Shown in pieces: positions 21,518-31,544 of a stretch of DNA of 64,000 bases (its first letter is position 1; each line of letters begins with the position of its first letter). A program made the position numbers and the translations under genes. Location of the stretch: NCBI RefSeq assembly GCF_051020985.1, contig NC_134999.1, forward strand, positions 20,713,660 to 20,777,659, in the 5' to 3' direction. Origin of the DNA: Nomia melanderi (Eukaryota > Arthropoda > Insecta > Hymenoptera > Halictidae). The notes below the pieces were generated by a model. It did not search any database and had not been told where the DNA came from. It saw nothing but the letters and a program-made list of their open reading frames with translations.

Positions 21518-24394
21518 ATGAAGATCGCTTTGTTGATCGTCTGTTGCGCGGTCAGCGCGATCGCCGCGCAAAATGCCACCGAGGAGCAGCCAGTGGTGCA
21601 CGCGCCGATCGGTCCGATCCGCGGGTCGTTCTTGACCTCCAGATTGGGGAAGAAGATCTACTCGTTCCGCGGCGTGAGATACGGCGAGTCGCCCACCGGT
21701 CATCAACGTTTCCAGGTGAGCATTAATCACGCGACGCCGCCGGCCCCTTAGTTTTCCGATCGCGCGCTGTGGTCTCGACGATCGGCGACCTTGAGAGGAC
21801 GTTGCTACTCGCGACGGAGGAGCGCGAGGGCGGTTGTAGGTGGAGACAATGAAGCTGACACGAAGGATGCGTCACACGATCGTTATTCACGGAACACCTT
21901 AACGAGGCTTTCCGTTCCAGACATAACTGCGACAGCCAGGCTCGCGAGATTATGCGGTTGCCGGTGAATCACCGTGATCGAGTCAACGTTAGACGCACGT
22001 TATCATTCGCGCGTCTTTAACGATCGCGTGGGAAATATGCTTTTACCGTTGATTGCTTTCCCCGTTGAAAACGAGACGATTCTATGATCGCAGCCCCCGA
22101 TTCCGGCGGAAGACTGGCAGGATGTGTTCGACGCCTCCGAGGAGGGGCCTAGCTGTCCTCGTCCGGGAGGTCTGTTGCAGTCCGAAGATTGTCTGCGTTT
22201 GAACGTGTACACCACGAAGGTAATTACAGGATCTCTTTCCAGCTTTTTACTACTTAAACTAACAACTCCAATTCCAGTTGCCCTGCGAGACGGAGAATGT
22301 TTCGAGACCCGTGATGGTGTTCATCCACCCAGGTGGCTTCTACGGCTTCTCGGGCCAGAGTTCGCTGTTCGGGCCGCAATACCTCTTGGATAAGGACATC
22401 GTTTTGGTCACTATTAACTATCGTCTAGGAGCTTTAGGTAACCTAGACTAGGACAAGGCTTAGGGATCAGGATCATGACCTGGAAGAGATCGAAAGGTGT
22501 TCAACGAACATGTTTCCAGGTTTCCTAAGCACCGGAGACAACCTGGCGCCAGGCAACATGGGTCTGAAGGATCAAGTGATCGCTCTGCGTTGGATTCAAC
22601 GGAACATCGCCGCTTTCGGTGGCAACCCGAACGCCGTCACTTTGTGCGGCTACAGCGCTGGCAGCTTCAGCATCCTGCTGCACATGGTGTCACCGATGAC
22701 CAAGAATCTGTTCCACAGAGCTATCATGATGAGCGCTTCGCCGATAGGCACCGACGTCTATCACGGCGTCGCTAACAACGGCCAGAAAGAGCTGTCCAAG
22801 AAGCAGGCCGAGGCCGTGGACTGTCCCACGGACACCACGGGCTCCATGTTGATCTGCCTGTACACGAAACCCGCGGAGAACTTCACCAGCACTTTGGACT
22901 CGTTATTCGTGAGTCGGCGAACTTCCGTCGGAACAGTTCCCGCCTGAAATGAGAATTAATTATCGCTTTATCGCGGCAGGACTGGCGCGGCAATCCGATT
23001 CTGCTCTGGAAACCCACGGTGGAGCCCGAGGTTCGCGGCGTGGAGAGATTCTTGACCGCCCAACCGTACGACTTGATTAAACAGGGGAAATTCCACCAGG
23101 TTCCTGTCATACTTGGGGTCACCGAGAACGAGTTCGGGGGAGTGGCTGCTGGTGAATATTCTGCTACAAGCATTTGTACTCTCCGCGATTTCTTCGAGGC
23201 TTCCAGGAAATTCCACTTGTTTCTTCTTTTTTCATAATTAATCGAGTAACTAGACAGAGCAACTGATTAGCGATCATTCACTGGGAATTTTAAACGCGAC
23301 ACAGCTTAAGGGAGAACGCAATCAACACTAGAACTACCGAGCACTCAAACTGACGTTTAAAGATGCAGCTATTGAGATTTCAATTGACTTACGGTTCAGT
23401 TTGCGAATCGCTAAATCAATTTCTTTAGTAACTTCGCAGAGAAGCGTCGTTTTAATCGTTGAGAGAGAAGAATTTAGGAATAGATCGATTCGACCCATTC
23501 GGTAGTTCTAGTGTTAATAGACGCAGTTCGTATATAGGAACTTTGGGGAAGACTTACTCGCGTTTCTTCCGTTACCTTCTAGCTTACGAGAAAGACGCGA
23601 GGAACAACGGGACGTTGTACCAGGAGCTCAACGACAACTGGACTCGTCTAGCTCCCATCATATTCTATTACGAGCGCGACACGCCTCGATCGAATTACAT
23701 CAGCAGGGAATTGAAGCGATTCTACTTCGACGACCAGCCAATCACCTCGGCCAACAACAAGGAACTCGCTGAGGTCAGTGAAATTTTCTTCGAGCGTTAG
23801 CAAATGTCCGCGGAAATTTGATATTCCCGCGATTCGCAGGTGTACGGCGACGGTATAATTATATTCTCCATGCTCCGAACGGCCAGGGTCCTAGCCACGT
23901 ATTCCAGACTGCCGGTCTACTTCTACAAATTCACATTCAAGTCGCGTTACAGTTTCGCCATGTGGAACGACACAACTCCGTTCGGTAAGGTCGACTTGTT
24001 CGCTTAAAAAGACGACTCCCCGGTCGAATATTCGCGTGTTCGGTGAATAATTGAAACGTTTATTCCGCTCGTTCCAGGTGTGGCGCACCACGACGACCTG
24101 CAGTATCTGTTTTTCATGAAAGAGATCTTCCCGTACTTCGAGAGCGACGCACCTGAAATTCCCATGGTGGAGATCTCCACCTCCATATGGTCGAACTTCG
24201 TGGAATGCGGCGAACCGATTCCGAGGAACAACGAGAAGCTCAAGGGAGTGACCTGGAGCACGTTCGTGCCGGCCAGAAACAATTATCTCGAACTGAACCT
24301 ACACCCCAGCATCAAGACAGATTTCTTCCCCGAGAGAATGCGCCTGTGGGAGAGATTGTTCCCCTTGCCTTCCTCGCAGAACGTGAAACACTGA
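21518..24394 (+). CDS. type-B carboxylesterase, venom carboxylesterase-6-like (copy B)
   Basis: Exons: 21518-21715, 22094-22219, 22278-22437, 22520-22908, 22980-23151, 23583-23773, 23840-23984, 24078-24394, giving 565 aa. A signal peptide (about residues 1-17) implies secretion. The catalytic triad by family alignment is Ser207 (GYSAG), Glu342 (ENEFGG) and His464 (VAHHDD), with the HPGGF oxyanion stretch. Several N-glycosylation sequons are visible (for example NATE, NDTT). All seven introns fall at the same positions and phases as in esterase A, and the proteins align end to end, so the two are tandem duplicates. A family B MITE occupies intron 5. AATAAA lies at 24448-24453. The enzyme looks catalytically competent; its natural ester substrate cannot be read from sequence. 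Confidence 0.94.
23322..23517. mobile_element. TTAA-type MITE, family B, in esterase B intron 5
   Basis: Left end CACTAGAACTACCGAGCAC (flanked by TCAA) and right end TTCGGTAGTTCTAGTGTTAA form a 15-base terminal inverted repeat. The interior is non-coding. Relatives occur at 41708-41859 and, as single ends, near 3782 and 47236. Confidence 0.8.
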
Positions 24395-24663
24395 GAAGCT
24401 TTGTAAACGAGTAACAAGCGCGATAGACCTTTTATCCCGGCGCTGAGAATAAAATATAGCGAACAAGTAGAAACCCCTGTCGTTGCCTTCGTCGAACGTC
24501 TATCTTTCTGACAATTAATCTAAGCTTGCATCGCATCCTAACGTAAAAGGGAAAAACAGATTTATTATCGTCACTTCGTTGTCGTTATTAAACATATATT
24601 AAGTAACAATAGCTGAACTTGCGACGGAAGTTCTTAAATACTTTGGAGGAAACACTCGGATCC

Positions 24664-26639
24664 CTAAATCTTCGGATCCATAGGCTGCAGTTTCACCATG
24701 GTCTCGCTTAACTCCCAGAACTTCTTGCCTTTCGACGGGTCTTGTATGCCGCGGGTGAGAGTCGACTCCTATATCGAAAGAAGAACAGATTAGCCGAAAG
24801 CGTGACATCCGATATTTCAGAAACAGATACGCACCTGACAGTCCGAGAAGTATTTGCCGGTAACTTGTTCCAGTTCCTCGGACACCGCCAGGTGTATGGT
24901 CGTCTGTGCTCCTTGCTCCGGGGATTTGGAGAAGGTGTTCAGCATGAAGTTCAGTATCCAGGACATCGGTGGCGGGACGTTCTTCCAGATGCCGGTGTTC
25001 ATCAGGCCAGGATGCAAACAGTTGACAGTGACGCCGGAGTCTTGAAGACGCCTCGCCAACTCCAATGAGAACACGATGTTCGCGTATTTAGAAACGTAGT
25101 ACAGGTACCCGGGCAAGGATGTCGTCGGGTTCACGTTTTCCAGGTTCAGTCTTGCAAAAACGTACAGTGAAGAGGCGACGACGACTATGCGGCTCGGTTT
25201 CGATCGCTTCAACAGGTCTGTTGACAGTACCGTGTACAATGGACAGTGATTAACATGAACCGAGGGTCGCCGAAAAAAAAGTAGCTTACCTATCAGAAGA
25301 TGAGTAAGCAAAAATGGACCGTAGTGATTGGTCGCCATGGTCATCTCCAGACCGTCCTCAGAAACCTTCTTCCTGAACACCTCCGCGGTCCCCGCGTTGT
25401 GGATCAACACGTCCAACCTGTTCTCCTCGCGATTTATTTGCTGCGCGAACTCTCTGACCGAGGCCAGCGAGGAGAGGTCCAATTTTCGGACGACGATGTT
25501 CTCGTTCTTCGACTCCTTCACGAACTCCTCTGCGAAACAGTGTTCCTCTTATTCGTACGCGGCGAAGCGAATCGATCGGACAGATTCTCCGCGCGAGGCA
25601 ATTTACGATTCTCTATGGTAATGCTGTTATGAAATTAACGTGCACCGTGAAATATCGTTCCGATTGTAAATGGCAATCAATCGGTAACGCTTAAATCGGT
25701 TACGTGCAAGCAATTGCACGTCGCAGAATGCCGCAATTTTTCTAATCAACGCATCGTTACGATTCCCTCTACCGAGAAGCATTCGGATCCGTGACTCATT
25801 AGCAGACAATATGCAAAATTAATTGGCCGCGACAACGACTTGCTAATTTATCGTTCGGTGGAATTCAGTTCAGCCGACGTTAATTCGAGCTAACGCTGGA
25901 AATACCGAGCGAATCGCCTGATACAGATTTTCCGCTAATTACTGTGTTTGTCAAGACGTCGATTGATGTATGTCTTCGAATGCGTAATAGTAGATTAATT
26001 GTACTTAAAAACGTCTCAGAAAAACATTTGTATCTTTTCGACGATTGAGTCGCTCAGAAGCCAATGTAGTTAAGCGCAGAAAAGAAAAATTGAGGAAATT
26101 CATGTTTTGGCTTCTGACATGGTTACAGAACATATTCGGAAACTGTAGAAATTTATTTCAATTTATAAAAATCAGAAAATATCAAAACAATCGACTTAAC
26201 CGCCTTCTGATCGACCCAGTTGTAGATGAGGAAATTCAAAGTGGGTCATGACAGGGATATACCGAAAGACGATATTCCTCTCGCTAAATAAAATCAGCGC
26301 TTCAAATTTCGAGAGTTTCGGTTTCGAATTTGAAGAACTGAAGATTCATCGTTTGATCTGGGCTCTACCTTTTACTGTTTCCGCGGCGTCCACGTTTCGA
26401 CAGGCCATGATCAGCCTGGCCCCTCTTTTCGCGATGTCCCTCGCTGTCTCCTTACCGATACCGGAAGTGCATCCAGTCACTATCACAGTTTTCCCGTCCA
26501 TTCTGTTCTTGCTCTTGCAGATTCCCAACGTGTACTGAGCGTAAGCGTACACCGCTAGCAGAAACAGAAGCACGCCGAGTAACGCTGCTGCGGCCAAGTA
26601 ACACAGCATCGTGCAAGGCACGATCTTCAGAAACATCAT
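24664..26639 (-). CDS. short-chain dehydrogenase, retinol dehydrogenase 11/13-like
   Basis: Minus-strand exons: 26639-26369, 25529-25290, 25217-24835, 24768-24664, giving 332 aa with consistent phases. An N-terminal membrane segment (about residues 12-34) is followed by a Rossmann fold with TGCTSGIG at 55-62, HNAG at 134-137 and the catalytic Y-x-x-x-K at Tyr210/Lys214, preceded by the SS pair at 186-187. The order and about 330-residue length fit the classical SDR retinol dehydrogenase 11-14 group: NADP(H)-dependent reduction or oxidation of retinoids, steroids or other lipid carbonyls at the ER or mitochondrial membrane. The substrate is not predictable here. It is tail-to-tail with esterase B; a minus-strand AATAAA lies at 24566-24561. 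A possible TATAAA is at 26816-26811. Intron 1 is the largest (about 840 bp). Two adjacent ATGs exist at the start; the first was used. Confidence 0.92.
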
Positions 26640-28735
26640 CTAAATGAACGGTGTACGACATTGTGTGTCATATGGTGCATCGTATGGTCGTGAAGATTCT
26701 TCTTTTTCTCCTTCTACCTCCTCGCCCTCGTGCAAAGCCAGAAACGAGCATGCAAAGCAAACGAAAGCGGATCTAGGAATTCGCCGAGGTGAAAATCGTT
26801 CCTATAAAAATTTATATTCGGCGTTCCACGGAACCGGTCGGACTTTCGAAACTTTCTGAGCAATGATTGGAACTACTTTTCACGACGATCGGTGTTAATG
26901 TCTTCATTGAAATAATCATTTTCTGTGTTTTGTGTATTATTAACCTTTCGCACTGCAGAAGCTTTTCACTGGAAATACTCAATTTTCTAAGATACCGATA
27001 TTTTTTCAAACTGACTCGACGGGAAATCGCACGTAAATCGAGGAACTATTGTGCGAAGTTTATAATGTTTGATATTTAATATTAATTTTGCTGTGTTAAA
27101 TGAATTGACGACTGAGAGGACGTACGGAGTGCAAAGGGTTAATCATCGTAGTATAAGAATTAGTTATCAACGATTTGGTATCATAGTTTTTAAGTCACAC
27201 AATTAGGTATATAACAAAGTAATCGCGTTACCAAACATTTTTATTCGACATCAATTTTCCGATCGCAATTGCTTTCGATCGATTTGGAAGTTCTAGTCAC
27301 CGGTTGATCACCATTAGACTCGACGCGTTAAAGTCTCCCGTTGGAGAGAACGCCGGGCGAAAGGTCAATGACCGTGAACATGGGCTGTTAGATATATCGG
27401 ACACTGACGTTCTACCTGACGGAATACCTCATCGCACGAAACAGTCTCGAGGCATCCGACCGACTCCTCATTCTTAAGGACGTTTAAGTCGGATTTATAC
27501 GCGACTCATTTGATGTTTACGGCATCGAGTTAATTGCGCGTTAAATTGTATCAATTCCACGAAATTAGGTGCGTAAAAACCTTTGAACATCGCTCGTTAT
27601 TATAAGATGCAACCGAGATATAGAAAACCGGTTCTCTCAAGGTGTCCACCGATTAAATTTCCTGGTGAACCAAATACCTATTGTCACATATTAATGCGAA
27701 GAATGAAACAAGAAACAAGCAAAAAAGTGAAACAAAAAATAGAACGTTTTTTTAAATTGACATTTACCGCGTCAAGTTTTTCCGATTGTCTCAATTCTCG
27801 GGACGCTCCGTTCTTCCTTTTACGTAAATAATGGACTTCGTTACTCCATTTTTCTGTTCCCCGATTGCCGTTTCCAATCCGCGCGTTTCCCTACGATTAC
27901 AATTGCAACTATTCGTTTCCAGGATCAATGTAGTTGATATTCGTTGGCAAACGTGGGAGGACTTCCACGGTTTCGACCGCGATAATTGGGAAAAACAGGG
28001 AACGTTAACGTTACTGTGACCATGCAAGAGGCGCAAGCAGTCGTATTTCAGGAGGACAGCGGCAAAAAGTGTCAAGCAGCGAGCACGAGAGACCAGCAGA
28101 GAAAAAGTTGCTTTAATTTAACGTTGAATCATACTCACACCGGTTGCTACCAAATTCTCATTCAGTCCGCCTCGAGGGTCCTAGCTACTCGCGTGCCTTT
28201 TCTGCCGAAGCGGTGCCTCTATACTGACATTACGATACGTGACTGTGCACCAACCAGTTCGCCTCTCTTCTCTCTTTCTCTGTCTCTCCCTTCTTCCCAC
28301 TTTACTCTCTCCACTTCACCATTCCCACCCTTCGCTCTCTACTTGCCGTAGAACACCGCCGAGAGAGTCGCTTTTACAAACTTTAAGGTCAAGTTCTCTG
28401 TAACTCCGTCCTGCGAGAGAACTCGTTACGCCTCGTCCTGGTGTGCGTGTCGCATCAACAGGCCACTCGCTTTTACATAGAAAATAGCGGAAGTCGCCGC
28501 CGCGTCGAGATTATCCCGATACTTCCCTATTCGCAGGGTCGCTTATCGGACGGTGCTAATTACCCGAACCTATTTACAGTTACTCCAAGCCGACAACGCG
28601 ATGCACGATCGTTTGACTTACGTGTTTCTTGGAGAAAGCCACAATGGAACTTTCCAATTTTGATAAAACGGCCGCTCCGTTTATCGTAGCTCGTAAGACT
28701 TATCTCGCGGTTTCGGTTGAACAAAAGACTCGGTG
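26640..28735. other. intergenic region between the dehydrogenase and SPEF1
   Basis: Contains the upstream region of the dehydrogenase (minus strand, possible TATAAA at 26816-26811), a family A MITE, and a pyrimidine-rich stretch near 28262-28320. No coding exon is supported. Confidence 0.5.
26940..27142. mobile_element. TTAA-bounded MITE, family A (copy 3)
   Basis: Left end TTAACCTTTCGCACTGC and right end GGAGTGCAAAGGGTTAA. Interior AT-rich, non-coding, and related to the 3915-4231 copy (shared GGAAATCAC-like and GAGGAACTATT stretches). Confidence 0.8.
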
Positions 28736-28756
28736 TTTATTCGAATACGCTACAAG

Positions 28757-29964
28757 TTACTCCGCCACTTTCACCTTCTCGCGAATATTCAACGGCCGAG
28801 AACAAGCCTTGGACAACGTCGCGTTCGTTTGGTTCCTCGCGAGCTGCTCGGACTTCACCGCGTTCTGCAGGATCCGCGTGGCCAGGCTCGATATCCGAAG
28901 GTCCTTCACTTTCATCGCGTTCTCAAGGTACGCGACTTTGCAGTTCAACGTGGAGATGATGTCGTCCTTCTCGAGGAGCTCTTGCTTCAATTGCGCGCAG
29001 ACGTGACGAGGAACGACGTCTTCCGGATTGGTATTCTGCGACGTGTCTTGCGTCCTGGCCGCGTCGGCGTTTCCGTTGCCTTCAAGGGAACGCGAGAAAG
29101 TATACCTCGCGCTTTCACGAGGAGGAGCGCAGTCGAATCCGCAGGAATTTTCCTTGGTCGGACGTTCCTGCGCGTGGAAATGTTCGTAACTTACGGGAAC
29201 TTCGGAGTTTCATGTTCGGGAAGTACGTCCAAAAGCAGAGCCAAGCTAGCAGATACTGTAGAACAGCGGAGAGTCTTCTTTTAACACACCTGATCGTTGA
29301 TTTATCGGTATCGAGCGTGTTCGAAGTTAATTGACGACTAGAATCGGAATCCGAATGTTCCTCGACAACGTCGGCTTCGTTCTTCTTGCCTAAACAGAAA
29401 ATTGTTCGTTCGATCAGCAGACACGAATAAATTTCTACCAAGACGTGGACTTTTCCTGGATAATGTCTTACCTTCCTTCTCAGAGTTCTTTTCTTTGATA
29501 TTTAACAAAGCATTATGCTCGGGATCTTTTAAAAGCTTATTTCTCAGCTCCAGGAGCAAATGTTCAGCGACACCCGGATGAGAATTCGCCAGCTGGCTCA
29601 CTGTCTCTTTCGACAATTTCATATCGATTTTGCCGAGCACTTTCCGATTCAGTATGTTCCAATTCTCCTTCTTTGTCGTGAGATTGCAGGCCGGCACGTA
29701 ATTACGGAGATCGACGTAACGGGGGTAGTATACCTTGAGGACCTCCGCCATCAGCACTGAGAATAATTACGAAAAATGTCTCGTTACGCGCTCGCGAGTG
29801 GGCAATTGCTGCTGGGAATGAGTACCACCGTCCGAGAAGTCTCTCGTTAAATTTTTGTTCCTCTTTGAGAAGGGAATCGTGCCGATCCACGTCTGCAGCT
29901 GTCCTAACTGATCTTCCGGAATCTTTCCGTTTTCGTCGGCCATCGCGTTCTCCTCGGTAGGCAT
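28757..29964 (-). CDS. Spef1: sperm flagellar protein 1 (SPEF1/CLAMP)
   Basis: Minus-strand exons: 29964-29829, 29756-29472, 29389-29290 and a last exon ending 28757. Its acceptor is placed at 29054 by phase (CCAG then G), giving about 272 aa; other acceptors are possible. An in-frame ATG at 29943 would start seven residues later. The N-terminal calponin-homology-like domain is clear: LQTWIGTIP, NLTRDFSDG, VDLRNYVPA and NWNILNRKVL are diagnostic of SPEF1. The C-terminus (about 210-255) is a coiled coil with KVAYLENAMKVKDLRISSLA, matching the family's tail. SPEF1 binds and bundles microtubules in cilia, flagella and epithelial cell cortex and is needed for the axonemal central pair. A minus-strand AATAAA lies at 28741-28736, 16 bp past the stop. 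It is divergent from the proteasome gene. Confidence 0.88.
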
Positions 29965-30347
29965 GTCTTTTTCGTTGGGCACGCTTTATTCGACGCAACG
30001 AAGGAGACACGCGTTCGTAAGTAACATATTTTCAACGCGATATCGTGCCGAATCGTGCACGAATCCGTGGGACAATTCGTTCGTGCAGTAGAACGCGATT
30101 CCAGATGGATCTTGTCCGAAATAATCGTCCATTCCGTCGCGCGATCGATATTCTTTTTTTATTTCAACCTGGATATCATTTACTCCGCGAGTTTGTAGCT
30201 TCAAAATTCCCGCGCCGCGGCGCGGCCTTGCTGAAATGTCCCTAGCGCTCGGATCCTGGTAATTTTCATTGGGTCGTATTGGTGGTACGCCTTCTGCTGG
30301 AATAGTTCACGGTATTTAGTAACCTGTATTGTTGCAAGGTAATTGTC
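29965..30347. promoter_or_regulatory. shared head-to-head promoter region, SPEF1 / proteasome alpha-2
   Basis: Only 383 bp separate the divergent start codons. No TATA box stands out in either direction. A compact bidirectional promoter is inferred from the gene arrangement. Confidence 0.5.
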
Positions 30348-31470
30348 ATGGCTTCGGAACGGTATAGTTTCTCGTTAACAACTTTCAGGTAAGAATGAAT
30401 TTTTTCTGTAATAACTTCCACTTCTTCAGTGGTAAATCTGATACATTTGTTGTTTGTTTCATTTATAATTTGATTGGTCACTGAAACTCCTTTGGGAAGA
30501 ATATAACCTAGCATGGAATCAACTGTATTAGTTTATAGAATTATCGTTGAATGTACGTTAACAAAAGATTGAATGTCCTCTGCAAGGGATCGTGTATTTA
30601 AATCTAATGATAAAAATAAATATTTTATTAATTCCCCCAATAAGCCCATTGATTCTAATGTTACACGTTTACAATGACTCGTCAGATATACCAACAGTGC
30701 AAGTGTCAGACTACAATGATGAATTTGTTCTGTTATACAGCCCGTCTGGGAAGTTGGTGCAGATAGAATATGCCCTGGCTGCAGTTGCTGCTGGTGCTGC
30801 CAGTGTAGGCATCAGAGCGTCTAATGGCATTGTTCTTGCCACCGAGAATAAACATAAATCTATATTGTACGATGAACATAGCGTGAACAAAGTGGAGATG
30901 ATAACAAAGCACATTGGTATGACCTACAGTGGAATGGGACCAGACTATAGACTTTTAGTAAAGCAAGCGCGTAAAATGGCACAGCAGTATTTACTGGTTT
31001 ATCAAGAACCAATACCCACTGCCCAATTGGTGCAACGTGTTGCTATTCTTATGCAGGAATACACGCAATCCGGGTACATATTATTTTATATCCTTTCTTC
31101 CAGTTAATATAAGATAGATTTAACACATTAAAATTACAGAGGAGTCAGACCTTTTGGAGTGTCTTTACTAATCTGTGGCTGGGACAATGGTAAGCCATAC
31201 TTATTCCAATGCGACCCTTCCGGTGCATATTTCCCATGGAAGGCTACAGCCATGGGTAAGAACTTCATAAATGGCAAAACCTTCCTTGAGAAAAGGTACA
31301 GCGAGGATTTGGAGCTGGACGACGCTGTTCACACTGCCATTTTAACTTTGAAAGAAGGTTTCGAAGGGCAAATGACCGCGGATAACATAGAAGTTGGTAT
31401 TTGCGATGCAAATGGTTTCAGAAGACTAGACCCCTCTAATGTCAAGGATTACCTTGCTAATATCCCTTAA
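30348..31470 (+). CDS. PSMA2: 20S proteasome subunit alpha type-2
   Basis: Exons: 30348-30388, 30741-31073, 31140-31470, giving 234 aa, the usual length for this subunit. Exon 1 encodes only MASERYSFSLTTF plus part of Ser14, so it is easily missed; the AG|C join restores the alpha-subunit N-terminal motif. SPSGKLVQIEYALAAV, ENKHKS, GMGPDYRLLVKQAR, GGVRPFGVSLLI, SGAYF-W-ATAMGKN and SEDLELDDA are all strongly conserved alpha-2 features. As an alpha subunit it lacks a catalytic threonine and forms part of the outer ring gate of the 20S core in cytosol and nucleus. Intron 1 is 352 bp. Poly(A) signals lie at 31525-31530 and about 31544. Called Prosalpha2 in Drosophila nomenclature. Confidence 0.97.
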
Positions 31471-31544
31471 TTATAAACTATTTTTATATCGCTTTAATGC
31501 AATGATCTTTGCACACTTGGAAACAATAAAACTAGATTCTTATA

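Noticed and set aside
28733..29284. 183-codon plus-strand open frame
   Set aside because: It is antisense to the last SPEF1 exon and its intron and has no domain.
30266..30514. 82-codon minus-strand open frame with protein-like composition between SPEF1 and the proteasome gene
   Set aside because: It is antisense to proteasome alpha-2 exon 1 (30348-30388) and intron 1, so it is best explained as a shadow frame.
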